This document shows, one piece after another, positions 8,813 to 17,593 of a stretch of DNA of 64,000 nucleotides. The notes under the pieces are model-generated. The model was not told the DNA's origin. It saw only the letters and a program-made list of their open reading frames with translations, and did not search any database. A program made the translations under genes and the position numbers. The stretch comes from Oceanospirillum sp048264105. Lineage in GTDB: Bacteria > Pseudomonadota > Gammaproteobacteria > Pseudomonadales > Halomonadaceae. Numbering within the stretch: the first letter of the stretch is position 1; every line of letters starts with the position of its first letter. The stretch covers positions 1 through 64,000 of the forward strand of contig JBLXDJ010000009.1 in assembly GCA_048264105.1 (NCBI GenBank), read 5' to 3'.

Positions 8813-9550
8813 TTAGCTCATGTGCTGACCACCATTTACCGACAGATTTGAGCCGGTAATAAAGCCACCATCTTCTGCGGCAAGGAAAGAAACCGTACGT
8901 GCAATCTCTTCCGGCTTACCAAAGCGCCCCACAGGAATGCCTTCCATAATCTGATTACGAATCGGCTCATCGATCTTCATAATCATATCAGTAGCGATAT
9001 ACCCCGGGGAGATCGTATTTACCGTAATACCTTTGCGGGCCGTTTCCTGTGCCAATGCCTTGGTAAAACCGTGCATACCCGCTTTAGCTGCAGAATAGTT
9101 GGTCTGCCCCATCTGTCCCTTCTGACCATTAATCGAAGAGATATTGATGATACGGCCGAACTTCATCTCCAGCATATTATCCAGACAGGCCTTACTCATA
9201 TTGAACACACTGTCCAGATTGGTTTGCAGAACCTGATGCCACTGATCCCAGCTCATCTTCTTCATAAAACCATCACGGGTAATACCCGCATTGTTAACCA
9301 GTACTGAGATAGGGCCTAAGGTTTCTGCGACCTTTTTGCAGCCTTCCTGACAGGATTCAAAATCCCCGACATCAATATGTACGGTTTCAAAATCATAACC
9401 TGCGGCTTTTTCCGATGCCTTCCAGGCCTGAGCCTTTTCCTGATTGGTCGATGCAGCAACTACCGCAAACCCGTCATCCGACAGACCACGACAAATAGCT
9501 GTACCGATACCGCCAGTACCACCTGTTACTAAGGCGATTTTCTTACTCAT
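8813..9550 (-). CDS. phaB: Acetoacetyl-CoA reductase (PhaB/PhbB type)
   Basis: A 245-residue short-chain dehydrogenase. TGGTGGIGTAI at residues 9-19 is the NADPH-binding Gly motif. NNAG lies near 88, the catalytic Ser is in INISSING, and YSAAK holds Tyr and Lys. The overall match to PhaB is stronger than to FabG (ITRDGFMKKMSWDQWHQV and INGQKGQMGQTNYSAAKAG are typical). The expected reaction is NADPH-dependent reduction of acetoacetyl-CoA to (R)-3-hydroxybutyryl-CoA for polyhydroxyalkanoate synthesis. No thiolase or PHA synthase gene is next to it, so the partners must be elsewhere. A FabG-like role in fatty-acid elongation cannot be fully excluded. It has its own terminator, and two palindromes lie upstream. 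Confidence 0.88.
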   Translation of the reverse strand: MSKKIALVTGGTGGIGTAICRGLSDDGFAVVAASTNQEKAQAWKASEKAAGYDFETVHIDVGDFESCQEGCKKVAETLGPISVLVNNAGITRDGFMKKMSWDQWHQVLQTNLDSVFNMSKACLDNMLEMKFGRIINISSINGQKGQMGQTNYSAAKAGMHGFTKALAQETARKGITVNTISPGYIATDMIMKIDEPIRNQIMEGIPVGRFGKPEEIARTVSFLAAEDGGFITGSNLSVNGGQHMS

Positions 9551-9604
9551 CTTACATTCCCTCTGCTTGTAGATGTCGCTTTCGCATTTCCTGTTTTACT
9601 CATT

Positions 9605-9645
9605 CACGGTGACAACACCGTGACAAAACAGGGTTTTGCCCCCTG
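9605..9645. promoter_or_regulatory. Two adjacent palindromes upstream of phaB
   Basis: CACGGTG-acaa-CACCGTG (9605-9622) and ACAGGG-ttttgc-CCCTGT (9628-9645) sit 55-95 bases upstream of the phaB start. They could be operators or leader hairpins. No known regulator motif is recognised. Confidence 0.3.
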
Positions 9646-9758
9646 TCCGGTCTGTCTGCGACACCCTATGCCGACACCACGTCCGGACGGACAAAATTCT
9701 CATATCACCTGCCAAAAACACTTTTAAGAGATTATTTTAGTTATTGGCGTAAAAACTT

Positions 9759-9786
9759 TTGACATTCAATTATTTAGCTCTATAAT
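9759..9786 (+). promoter_or_regulatory. Consensus sigma70 promoter of the initiator tRNA
   Basis: A perfect -35 TTGACA (9759-9764) and a perfect -10 TATAAT (9781-9786) are separated by 16 bases. The tRNA begins 13 bases after the -10, so transcription should start only a few bases before the mature 5' end. Confidence 0.93.
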
Positions 9787-9799
9787 GCAATGCATCTGA

Positions 9800-9876
<77 letters not shown>

Positions 9877-9885
9877 AATTCAGAG

Positions 9886-9917
9886 AAAGCCAGATTCTTC
9901 GGAGTCTGGCTTTTTTT
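9886..9917 (+). terminator. Rho-independent terminator of tRNA-fMet
   Basis: AAAGCCAGA pairs with TCTGGCTTT (9886-9894 with 9905-9913). The top of the stem is capped by C-TTCG-G, a stable UUCG tetraloop, and seven T follow. Confidence 0.93.
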
Positions 9918-10191
9918 ATGCCTGCTGTTTCTGAACATCAGAATCTAACCCCACCTTCCGTCCGATACATTTCGACCGGATACCTTTGCGCACCAACAAG
10001 ACTCCCTGTCTCCTCAATATAGTGCACAGATAACCAATACCCTTTAACACTATGTGGCTTAATCCCTAAGCTATCAGAAGGCCCCTGTACTCACAACAGC
10101 CAATGACCGACTGGTCATACCAGTTTCTGAAAACCACGCTCAATCAACAAGTTAACCTATTGTTTTGCCTAGGCATTCCCAAAAATGATCT

Positions 10192-10248
10192 TTAGGTCTT
10201 ATTGCTAATCACTTAATGTTAGAGTCACCTGATGAGCCTAAGACCTAA
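10192..10248. promoter_or_regulatory. 10-base inverted repeat upstream of the inositol-phosphatase gene
   Basis: TTAGGTCTTA (10192-10201) and TAAGACCTAA (10239-10248) are perfect inverted copies 37 bases apart. They end four bases before the CCGGAGG ribosome-binding site. This could be a two-site operator or a leader hairpin. The rest of the 390-base gap 9877-10266 holds the tRNA terminator and nothing else I recognise. Confidence 0.4.
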
Positions 10249-10266
10249 GCAAACCGGAGGATCACC

Positions 10267-11094
10267 GTGGAAACAAAAACTGCCAGCCAGCCATCTGAGT
10301 TACTGCAATATCTGAACCAGGCTGTTGCAATCGCCCGTCAGGCCGGTGATCTGATTCGGTCTGCCCGGGAGCAACAAAGCTTCACGCAGGACTACAAAGA
10401 CGGTCACGAACTGGTTACCAGTGCCGATCTTAAATCAGATCAGCTTATTCGGGCTCTGCTACAGCTCGCCTTCCCGGAGCACGGCATTCTTTCAGAAGAA
10501 TCCTCACCGGATTATTCCGATACCTCAGCACTGCATAAGCCCATGTGGATCATCGACCCTATCGATGGCACCGTAAATTACGCTCACGGCCTGCAGCAGG
10601 TCGCCATCTCCATTGCCTATGCAGAACAGGGCGAAGTCAAAGTCGGGGTTGTGTATAACCCGTTTCTGGATGAGATGTTCACAGCCGTAGCCGACAGTCC
10701 GGCACAGCTTAATGGTGAAAATATTCAGGTCAGCGATACCCGCGAGCTAAAAAAAGCCCTGGTCGCCACGGGCTTCCCTTACGATAAATCCCTGATCCCG
10801 ACTCTGCTGCCCCGGCTGCATCAGGTGCTGAACAACTGTCAGGATATTCGTCGCATGGGTTCAGCAGCCATTGATATCTGCTACGTTGCCGCAGGGCGTC
10901 TGGACGCTTATTACGAAACCGTCTCTCCATGGGACTTTGCTGCCGCCCGTCTGATTGCACTGCAGGCCGGTGCGCTGGCGGGACATCTCGATGGCTGCCC
11001 CGACGACGTTCCGCCATCCCTTTACGGGGAACAGATGCTGGTCGCTAATCCAACGCTTTATCCTCTGTTGCAGAATTTGTTACAGAAGAAATGA
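10267..11094 (+). CDS. Inositol monophosphatase family protein (SuhB/CysQ-like)
   Basis: A 275-residue Mg-dependent phosphatase of the IMPase superfamily. Metal site 1 is SEES near residue 77 and DPIDGT at 97-102. The second conserved Asp lies in SPWDFAAA near 222, and MGSAAIDICYVAAGRLDAYY is the family's third block. It could hydrolyse inositol-1-phosphate or a related sugar or nucleotide phosphate. The substrate cannot be fixed, since SuhB, CysQ/HisN and related members share these motifs. The start is a GTG six bases behind CCGGAGG, which settles the start site. The gene stands alone between a paired inverted repeat and a hairpin (11190-11216). It is unlikely to be the main SuhB, given the weak similarity in the N-terminal third. 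Confidence 0.85.
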   Translation: METKTASQPSELLQYLNQAVAIARQAGDLIRSAREQQSFTQDYKDGHELVTSADLKSDQLIRALLQLAFPEHGILSEESSPDYSDTSALHKPMWIIDPIDGTVNYAHGLQQVAISIAYAEQGEVKVGVVYNPFLDEMFTAVADSPAQLNGENIQVSDTRELKKALVATGFPYDKSLIPTLLPRLHQVLNNCQDIRRMGSAAIDICYVAAGRLDAYYETVSPWDFAAARLIALQAGALAGHLDGCPDDVPPSLYGEQMLVANPTLYPLLQNLLQKK

Positions 11095-11189
11095 AAACAG
11101 TTTTTCAGGCAATAGCGATAAAAACACCGAGCTGGCTGACGCACTTAAGCGGCAACTGCAGTGAAAACAATAAGTTATAAAAGCCCCGT

Positions 11190-11216
11190 TTCTGAAGGCT
11201 ATATGAGCCTTCAGAA
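11190..11216. repeat. 11-base-pair hairpin after the phosphatase gene
   Basis: TTCTGAAGGCT and AGCCTTCAGAA form a perfect 11-pair stem with loop ATATG. It is followed by A rather than T on the plus strand, so it is not a canonical terminator on either strand. It may still stabilise the 3' end of the upstream mRNA. Confidence 0.5.
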
Positions 11217-11350
11217 AAAAACCAAAGTGTTACATCTTTAAACATTTTAAAGATCATCAGGGCCGATAAAACCTTATAAAATCTGTGACTAAGTGCTAAC
11301 TTCTACCTTCTTCTTTGTCACCAATTCCAACAACTTTGCCTGGGTGCATC

Positions 11351-13375
11351 ATGCTTGCCGCTTCACCAACATCTTCCAATTCAGAAGAGATCAAACTGCT
11401 GGCTACGGCATTTAACTCCCATCAGCCGATCGCCATCATTGATCGCTCCGGTCTTATCATCAAAGCAAATCAGGCGTTCTGTGAACTCACGGGATACCGC
11501 CTGACAGAGCTGACGGGCCGAAACATCAGAATGCTGCGTTCCGATAAGCAGAACGATAACTTCTACAAAGAGATCTGGCTGGGCCTGAAACGGGAAGGGT
11601 TCTGGGAAGGTGAGATGTGGAACAACACCCGTAACGGCGATGTTCCTCATCATGTGAATATTACTGCGGTCTCCGACGACAACGGCCGCTTTACTCACTA
11701 TGTTGCGTTTTATGAAGATCTGACCAGAATCTACGAGCATCAGCACCTGCTCGAGCGTAAAGCCAAAGAAGAAACCTCTCTGAGTGTGCTGATGGCGCTG
11801 AGCCTTGATGACTCGGATATGTTCAGTTATCTGAATAACTCTCAGGCTCAGATCCGGCATCACCACAACTGGCAATGGCGCTATATGGCGCTCTATCAGC
11901 CAACCTCTATCGGGCTTAAAGCTCAGGTTCAGCACGGCGACTGCGTTAACAGCCCCTGCGTTAAAATCCCCATGACCCTTGAACTCTGTCAGCGGGTGAT
12001 TGAGCACGGCGTACCGCAGATTATCCCCATGACCGGGGAAACCGAGAGCAGCTGCGTCATCGAGTACAGCCATGTAGCTTATGCCGTACCCCTGCAGCAT
12101 GCAGGTCAGCCCTCGGTTCTGGTGCTGTATCTGCCTAAAAAGCAGCTCAAGAATCTTGAATACAAAACCTTTATCCACCGGATCGTTCATGTTCTGGGGA
12201 TGGGCATCAACAAGCGCCTGACCGAACAAGCCCTGATCGATGCCCGGGACAAAGCCGAGAAAGCCAGTCAGGCCAAATCCAATCTGCTTTCCAGTGTCAG
12301 CCATGAGCTAAGAACGCCTCTGAATGCGATTCTCGGCTTTTCTCAGCTGCTGCAGGATGACGCACTGGAAGAGCACCAGCAGGAATCCGTCAACGAGATC
12401 AACACCGCCGGTAAGCACCTGCTGGCGATGGTGAATGACATTCTCGATCTGGCGCGACTGGAATCCGGCCGTGTACGCCTGAATACAGAAGTGATTCTTC
12501 TGGCAGACAAACTGCAAAACACTCTCTCACAGCTGATCCCGCTGGCTGAGGAAAAAGGCGTCACCATGGCGGTCAACATCTCGGCCAATCCGGAGCAGGA
12601 AGTTCTCGCCGACCGGATCAGGTTGCAACAGGTGTTGTACAACCTGCTTTCCAATGCCATCAAATACAACCGCAAAGCCGGTCATGTCGAGATCCGCCTG
12701 AGTACACCGGACAGCGGCTTCGCCCGCTTAGAAGTGGTTGATACCGGTATCGGCATCCCGGAAGACAAACAGCAGGATCTGTTCAAAGCATTCAATCGCT
12801 TAGGTGCCGAAGGTACCAATGTGGAAGGAACCGGCATCGGCCTTGCGCTGTGTAAGCGGCTTTCAGAAATGATGCACGGCCGCATCGGTTACACCCCTAA
12901 TCCTGAGGGCGGCAGTATCTTCTGGGTTGATCTGCCCGATGCCAATGCCGAGCTGCAAAGCCGTCAGGCGGGCAGCCGCTTCAACATTCTCTGCGTGGAT
13001 GATGATCCGATTCATCTCAAGTTGCTGGAAAATGCCCTGCAGGCTCGGGAAGATATTCGTCTGTTCACCGAAAACAACGCCAGTTACGCCGTCGATCTGG
13101 CACAGAAACATCCTCTGGATCTGATACTGCTCAATACCGATATGCCGGATCTGAGCGGTCTTGAAGTGCTGGAAATTCTTCAGGTCAGTCCGCAAACGGC
13201 CACCATTCCGATTATCGCCATCGCCCACGACAGTCAGCCCGACAAGATCAATGAGCATCTGCAGGCAGGCTTTACCGAATATTTCAGCAAGCCGCTTTCC
13301 ATGGACAAACTGCTGCTGATTATTGAGCAACTCCAGACTGAGCAGGAAAACCTGATCGCGGTCAGCAGCAGCTGA
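11351..13375 (+). CDS. PAS hybrid histidine kinase with a degenerate receiver domain
   Basis: A 674-residue cytoplasmic sensor kinase with no membrane segment. In order: PAS domain (about 14-130, with FCELTGYRLTELTGRNIRML), a GAF-like region (about 150-285), a dimerisation/phospho-acceptor helix with His318 in SVSHELRTPLNAILG, an ATPase domain with N-box LLSNAIKYN and G-boxes DTGIGIP and GTGIGLALCKRL, and a C-terminal receiver. In the receiver the acidic pocket (VDDD) and Lys (SKPL) are kept. The phospho-acceptor Asp, however, is Asn595 (ILLNTDMP instead of ILMDxxMP), and the conserved Thr is Ala. The receiver is therefore probably not phosphorylated. I chose the ATG at 11351 over an upstream in-frame TTG (11315) that has no ribosome-binding site. 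No response regulator is adjacent, so the output is unknown. Confidence 0.88.
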   Translation: MLAASPTSSNSEEIKLLATAFNSHQPIAIIDRSGLIIKANQAFCELTGYRLTELTGRNIRMLRSDKQNDNFYKEIWLGLKREGFWEGEMWNNTRNGDVPHHVNITAVSDDNGRFTHYVAFYEDLTRIYEHQHLLERKAKEETSLSVLMALSLDDSDMFSYLNNSQAQIRHHHNWQWRYMALYQPTSIGLKAQVQHGDCVNSPCVKIPMTLELCQRVIEHGVPQIIPMTGETESSCVIEYSHVAYAVPLQHAGQPSVLVLYLPKKQLKNLEYKTFIHRIVHVLGMGINKRLTEQALIDARDKAEKASQAKSNLLSSVSHELRTPLNAILGFSQLLQDDALEEHQQESVNEINTAGKHLLAMVNDILDLARLESGRVRLNTEVILLADKLQNTLSQLIPLAEEKGVTMAVNISANPEQEVLADRIRLQQVLYNLLSNAIKYNRKAGHVEIRLSTPDSGFARLEVVDTGIGIPEDKQQDLFKAFNRLGAEGTNVEGTGIGLALCKRLSEMMHGRIGYTPNPEGGSIFWVDLPDANAELQSRQAGSRFNILCVDDDPIHLKLLENALQAREDIRLFTENNASYAVDLAQKHPLDLILLNTDMPDLSGLEVLEILQVSPQTATIPIIAIAHDSQPDKINEHLQAGFTEYFSKPLSMDKLLLIIEQLQTEQENLIAVSSS

Positions 13376-13495
13376 CCGCTCCATCCAGAACGGTTCTCCG
13401 AGCTTTATGCCGTAAAAAAACAAAACACTGTATAAATATATAGATCACTTTCTTATACTAACCGGATCGACATCTCCAATAAGGTCCGGCCTGAT

Positions 13496-15157
13496 ATGAC
13501 ATCCCTTTCCAACCTTCTGTTACCTGCCCTGCTTCTGATCTCTGCACTGGCCGGGGCACTTATCAGCATAACGCTTTTGCGCACCCGCCATCAGAAACAG
13601 CTGGAGCACGAACTGGAGCTTCAGGCCGAACAGCACCAGCAGCACTATCAGTCAGCTCTGCAACAGATGCAGTTACAGCAACAGCATGCTCAGGAAACCG
13701 TCACCGACCTGCGCCAGCGTCTGCAAACCAGCGAAACCGAACTCAACCGACTGCAGCAGCTCCAGCAGAGTCAAAGCCAGCAGATCGCCGAGGCGAAGGC
13801 CAAAAGCCAATACACCCAAGAGTTGCAGCAGAAACTCGCTCAGACCGAACAACGCTATGAGCAGGAGCTGGAACGCCGTCAGAATGTCGAACAGGACAGC
13901 ACCGCCCAGCAAACAACCCTCGATAACCTGCATGAAGTGGTGGAACGCAGCCAAAGTCAGCTCACCGCCAAAGATCAGCAGATCAACCAGCTACAGAAAC
14001 AGCTGCTGACACTGGAACAGCAGCTGGCCACCACCCGCACCCGCTTAGAGGAAGAACAGAAATCCTCTCAGGAGAAAATTCAGATCCTGAACAGCGCGGA
14101 ACAGAAACTCAGCCAGCAGTTTGAGAATCTGGCCAACCGTATCTTTGATGACAAGAGCAAACACCTGAACCATCAGCACCAGCAAACCCTCACCAGTCTG
14201 CTGAATCCTTTTAAAGACCAGCTCAATCAGTTCCGCCAGCAGGTGCAAGACAGCTACGGTAAAGAGGCGCAGGAACGCGCCATGCTCAAGCAGGAGATCC
14301 ACAGCCTGAAAGCCCTGAACCTGCAGATGAGTCAGGAAGCCCTCAATCTGACCAAAGCCCTGAAGGGCGACAAGAAAGCTCAGGGTAACTGGGGCGAACT
14401 GATTCTGCAGCGGGTACTGGAAGAATCCGGCCTGCGGGAAGGCCACGAATATGAACTGCAGGCCAGCCGACGGGATGAAGAGCGCCAGCTCTATCAGCCG
14501 GATGTGATCGTACATCTGCCGGACAATAAAGATGTCATCATCGACGCTAAGGTCTCCCTCAACGCCTACGAATCCTTCCACAACAGCGACGATAAAACCG
14601 AGCGCCAGCAGTACCTGAAAGCTCATGTTGCCGCTATCCGCAGCCATATTAAGGGGCTGTCTGCCAAAGACTACCGTGAGCTGAAAGGGGTTCGCAGCCT
14701 CGACTACGTGCTGATGTTTATTCCGGTGGAAGCCGCCTTTATGACCGCCTTTGATGCTGAACCGGATCTGTTCCGCGAAGCCTTTGAGCACAACATCATG
14801 ATCGTCAGCCCCACCAGCATGATGGTGGCTCTGCGAACCATTCAGAATATCTGGCGTTACGAACGCCTGAACGAAAACGCCCAGCTGATCTCCCGCCGCG
14901 CCGGACGCATGTACGACAAGCTGCGCGGCTTTGCGGAAGATATGCAGAAGCTGGGCAATCAGCTCAGCAGCGCCCATCAGACCTACGACAACGCCCTGAA
15001 TAAGTTCAGTCAGGGGCGCGGCAGCCTCGTGGGACAGGCCCAGCAACTGGCCGAGCTGGATATCAATATCAAAAAGCCCCTGCCCCAGGAGCTGACCGAT
15101 ATGGCTTCCGTTGATCTGCCCACTCTAGACCAACAGCCTGACAAGGCCAGGTCGTAG
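13496..15157 (+). CDS. rmuC: DNA recombination protein RmuC
   Basis: A 553-residue protein with one N-terminal membrane helix (about residues 6-26). A long Gln/Glu-rich coiled coil (about 30-240) follows, then the RmuC nuclease-like domain (about 300-500). Its motifs include KAQGNWGELILQRVLEESGL, YQPDVIVHLPD, VIIDAKVSLNAYE and MFIPVEAAFM. The domain resembles restriction-endonuclease-fold proteins, with Asp and Lys in VIIDAKVS as the likely active-site pair. RmuC limits DNA inversion at short inverted repeats and has been tied to defence-like nuclease activity, but its substrate is not settled. It starts 120 bases after the kinase gene. No terminator is evident between them. Confidence 0.92.
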   Translation: MTSLSNLLLPALLLISALAGALISITLLRTRHQKQLEHELELQAEQHQQHYQSALQQMQLQQQHAQETVTDLRQRLQTSETELNRLQQLQQSQSQQIAEAKAKSQYTQELQQKLAQTEQRYEQELERRQNVEQDSTAQQTTLDNLHEVVERSQSQLTAKDQQINQLQKQLLTLEQQLATTRTRLEEEQKSSQEKIQILNSAEQKLSQQFENLANRIFDDKSKHLNHQHQQTLTSLLNPFKDQLNQFRQQVQDSYGKEAQERAMLKQEIHSLKALNLQMSQEALNLTKALKGDKKAQGNWGELILQRVLEESGLREGHEYELQASRRDEERQLYQPDVIVHLPDNKDVIIDAKVSLNAYESFHNSDDKTERQQYLKAHVAAIRSHIKGLSAKDYRELKGVRSLDYVLMFIPVEAAFMTAFDAEPDLFREAFEHNIMIVSPTSMMVALRTIQNIWRYERLNENAQLISRRAGRMYDKLRGFAEDMQKLGNQLSSAHQTYDNALNKFSQGRGSLVGQAQQLAELDINIKKPLPQELTDMASVDLPTLDQQPDKARS

Positions 15158-15599
15158 CCTGAAAACCTGTGTTTGAATCTGAATTTTTTTCATTAAAACA
15201 GGCAATTAACGCTGAAAAATATGACAGAAAAAAATCAGCGCACTTCAGATTCTTGGCTATAGTTAGGTTGTGAGCGGGGCAGCCTGATGCCGAAAGCACC
15301 TCTCGGGAGGTGACATGGTTTGATAATCCGATAATCAATAGTTGCGACCACTCACTTCGCACCGGCAGTATGCTCAGAGCGGTTCAGTAGGCTCTGAATA
15401 TCAACGTCGGATCACTCACCGACTGACACAAAAGCAGTACCAGTATTAAGCGATACACAAGCGTTAAAGAAATACCCATGAATTACACTGAACGTTTTGA
15501 TTAGCCACTTTGTTGTCAGCAAGACTTTTTCACTTCCGTCCATACGCGTTAAAGACAGAGAAGAGAAAAAGCAGCAGAAACGATCCGGAGGGAGCGTTT
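15158..15599 (+). other. 442-base non-coding stretch with tandem hairpins
   Basis: No convincing ORF. Two short hairpins lie in tandem: GGCA-gcctga-TGCC (15278-15291) and CACCTC-tcgg-GAGGTG (15297-15312), shortly after a possible -10 element (TATAGT near 15258). The stretch could contain a small RNA or the 5' leader of the Cys-rich protein gene. I cannot match it to a known riboswitch. Confidence 0.35.
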
Positions 15600-15803
15600 A
15601 TGTTAGAGGCGATGCTCACTGAAGTTTACGGGCAATGTCCCTATTGCGGGTCTGCACTGGAAACAGCGGTTGATACCACAGGAGGTGATCAGGATTACTA
15701 CGAAGATTGTCAGACTTGCTGCGCTCCTATACACATGCAGGTACACGTTAATATGGAGGGCGAACTACTCAGCGTAGAGCTGAAACGCGAAGATGATTCC
15801 TGA
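15600..15803 (+). CDS. CPxCG-motif cysteine-rich small protein
   Basis: A 67-residue protein with two zinc-binding knuckles, CPYCG (residues 13-17) and CQTCC (near 38-42), separated by an acidic linker. It has a C-terminal beta-rich half. This matches the CPxCG Cys-rich family of unknown function, common in marine gammaproteobacteria, which probably forms a single zinc ribbon. The start at 15600 is fixed by CCGGAGGG seven bases upstream. An in-frame extension to 15510 would add 30 residues without a ribosome-binding site. It sits alone between two long non-coding stretches. Confidence 0.85.
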   Translation: MLEAMLTEVYGQCPYCGSALETAVDTTGGDQDYYEDCQTCCAPIHMQVHVNMEGELLSVELKREDDS

Positions 15804-16557
15804 ATATTTTGTGATAAAGCACGTTAACTTTTCAGCACACACAACTTTGTTTGGATGTTTAAGGTACAACAGAACACATTTAACTCAGCTACTTAACTCA
15901 GTCACAACGACGTCTCAGGGAGTTTGATCCACTTTATTTAGACAGAAAGTAAGATCCTAAATCCTATAGATAGAATAGATAGCCAGAGAGAAAAAAGAGC
16001 AAACCAAACAGGGAGTAAAAGGTAATTTGTAAGAGAAAAACCGCTAAGCAGTTCGTTACAGCGGGTTGTTCGAGAGAAGAAGCAAAGCTCATTCACTAAC
16101 GCAGGAGGTTCGCTTTTTTGATTAACCAAAAATTATCAGGTATTCCACATTGATCGGTATTTTACTGTGATGAAGGTACAGCCTTTCAAGTCTGTACAGA
16201 TAAGACATGATTTTAAAGTAAGTAAGCCAAGTTAAAAGTCCCGTACAGCTCACGCTTGCGGGACTTTCTTATTATCGGTACCGCCAGTCATCGTTTTTCC
16301 CTATCCCCATTATCAGCCCTGCCCATTGGTCTCAGCGACAAATGCCCGGTTAAAATTACCTTAAAGCATCACGCAAGGTTTCAGACTCTGTTAAGATTTC
16401 GCCATCACACTGACAGAGCGTTGGCGTCAGTACAGGCAAGTCCGGTATCAACACTGGTAATTGCGCCTGCCGACCCCATATAGATCTGCAACGAATAAGA
16501 TCATCTGTATTTTACGTATTCACAGCCGCCAAACACGCGGCTCGCTGGGAGAGCATC
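15804..16557 (+). other. 754-base non-coding stretch before trxB
   Basis: Visibly AT-rich in its first 400 bases, with no ORF that has a plausible ribosome-binding site on either strand. The only clear element is the terminator at 16235-16271, 430 bases past the nearest upstream stop. Either the Cys-rich gene has a very long 3' UTR, or a small RNA is encoded between about 15900 and 16270. The last 280 bases should hold the trxB promoter, but I do not see a strong consensus match. Confidence 0.4.
16235..16271 (+). terminator. Orphan terminator-like hairpin upstream of trxB
   Basis: AAAGTCCCG (16235-16243) pairs with CGGGACTTT (16259-16267) around a 15-base loop, followed by CTTATT. It does not follow any identified gene closely. 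Confidence 0.65.
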
Positions 16558-17511
16558 ATGAGCGAAAACCGTCACGAGAAACTGATTATTCTGGGTTCCG
16601 GCCCTGCGGGTTACACCGCAGCTGTTTATGCCGCCCGCGCCAACCTGAAACCTGTGATCATCTCAGGTATGCAGATGGGCGGTCAGCTGACCACCACGAC
16701 CGACGTGGATAACTGGCCCGGTGCATTTGACGGTATTCAGGGCCCTCAGCTGGTTGAAGATATGCGTAAACACGCCGAGCGCTTCGACACCGAAATCGTT
16801 TTCGACCACATCAACGAAGTGGAACTGACCCAGCGCCCCTTCACCCTGAAAGGCGACAGCGGCACCTACACCTGTGACGCTCTGATTATTGCCACTGGCG
16901 CAAGCGCACAGTATCTGGGTCTGCCAAGCGAAGAAGCTTTCATGGGTAAAGGTGTTTCTGCCTGCGCCACCTGTGATGGTTTCTTCTACCGCAATCAGGA
17001 AGTAGCGGTTGTCGGTGGTGGTAACACCGCTGTTGAAGAAGCCCTGTACCTGTCCAACATCGCCAAGAAAGTTACCCTGATCCACCGTCGTGACACCCTG
17101 CGTTCTGAGAAGATTCTGCAGGACAAGCTGATGGAGAAGGTTGCCAACGGCAATATCGAAGTGATCTGGAATCACACGCTGGACGAAGTTCTGGGTGATG
17201 ACATGGGCGTTACCGGCCTACGCCTGAAAGCCACCGAAGGCGATGCCACCCAAGAGATCAGCGTGATGGGCGTGTTTATCGCCATCGGCCACAAGCCAAA
17301 CACCGGCATCTTCGAAGGCCAGCTTGAGATGAACGGCGGCTACCTGAAAGTACAATCCGGTCTGGAAGGCAACGCCACCCAAACCAGCATCGAAGGTGTT
17401 TATGCTGCCGGTGACGTTATGGATCACGTGTACCGTCAGGCGATCACCTCAGCTGGCACCGGCTGCATGGCAGCACTGGACGCAGAACGCTTCCTGGACA
17501 GCCAGGGCTAA
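16558..17511 (+). CDS. trxB: Thioredoxin-disulfide reductase
   Basis: A 317-residue FAD/NADPH flavoenzyme that reduces thioredoxin in the cytoplasm. The FAD-binding GSGPAGYTAA lies at residues 12-21, the redox pair CATC at 136-139, and the NADPH-binding GGGNTAVEEA near 152-161. The C-terminal FAD motif is GVYAAGDVMD. The length agrees with E. coli TrxB (321). The start follows GGGAGAG by five bases. The gene is monocistronic, with a strong terminator after it. Confidence 0.97.
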   Translation: MSENRHEKLIILGSGPAGYTAAVYAARANLKPVIISGMQMGGQLTTTTDVDNWPGAFDGIQGPQLVEDMRKHAERFDTEIVFDHINEVELTQRPFTLKGDSGTYTCDALIIATGASAQYLGLPSEEAFMGKGVSACATCDGFFYRNQEVAVVGGGNTAVEEALYLSNIAKKVTLIHRRDTLRSEKILQDKLMEKVANGNIEVIWNHTLDEVLGDDMGVTGLRLKATEGDATQEISVMGVFIAIGHKPNTGIFEGQLEMNGGYLKVQSGLEGNATQTSIEGVYAAGDVMDHVYRQAITSAGTGCMAALDAERFLDSQG

Positions 17512-17541
17512 AATCAGCGTCTTCTGCTGAACGCCAGAAAC

Positions 17542-17573
17542 AAAAATCCCCGCTCATTAGCGGGGATTTTTTT
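17542..17573. terminator. Bidirectional terminator between trxB and tapT
   Basis: AAAAATCCCCGCT (17542-17554) and AGCGGGGATTTTT (17559-17571) form a perfect stem with loop CATT. A/T flanks allow termination of both convergent genes. Confidence 0.93.
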
Positions 17574-17593
17574 ATGCCTGATGGAAACAGACT

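Noticed and set aside
8813..9550. PHA biosynthesis operon
   Set aside because: Only the reductase gene is here; no thiolase or synthase is adjacent, and a terminator isolates it.
11315..11350. TTG start of the histidine kinase
   Set aside because: No ribosome-binding site and no PAS homology in the added residues; the ATG at 11351 is preferred.
15938..16129. Minus-strand frame with a hydrophobic C-terminal half
   Set aside because: TTG start without a ribosome-binding site in an AT-rich gap; the hydrophobicity is what random AT-rich DNA gives.
15900..16230. Possible CsrB/RsmZ-type small RNA
   Set aside because: Only about three GGA-type motifs and no GacA-type upstream box (TGTAAG-like palindrome), so only an unspecified small RNA can be suggested.
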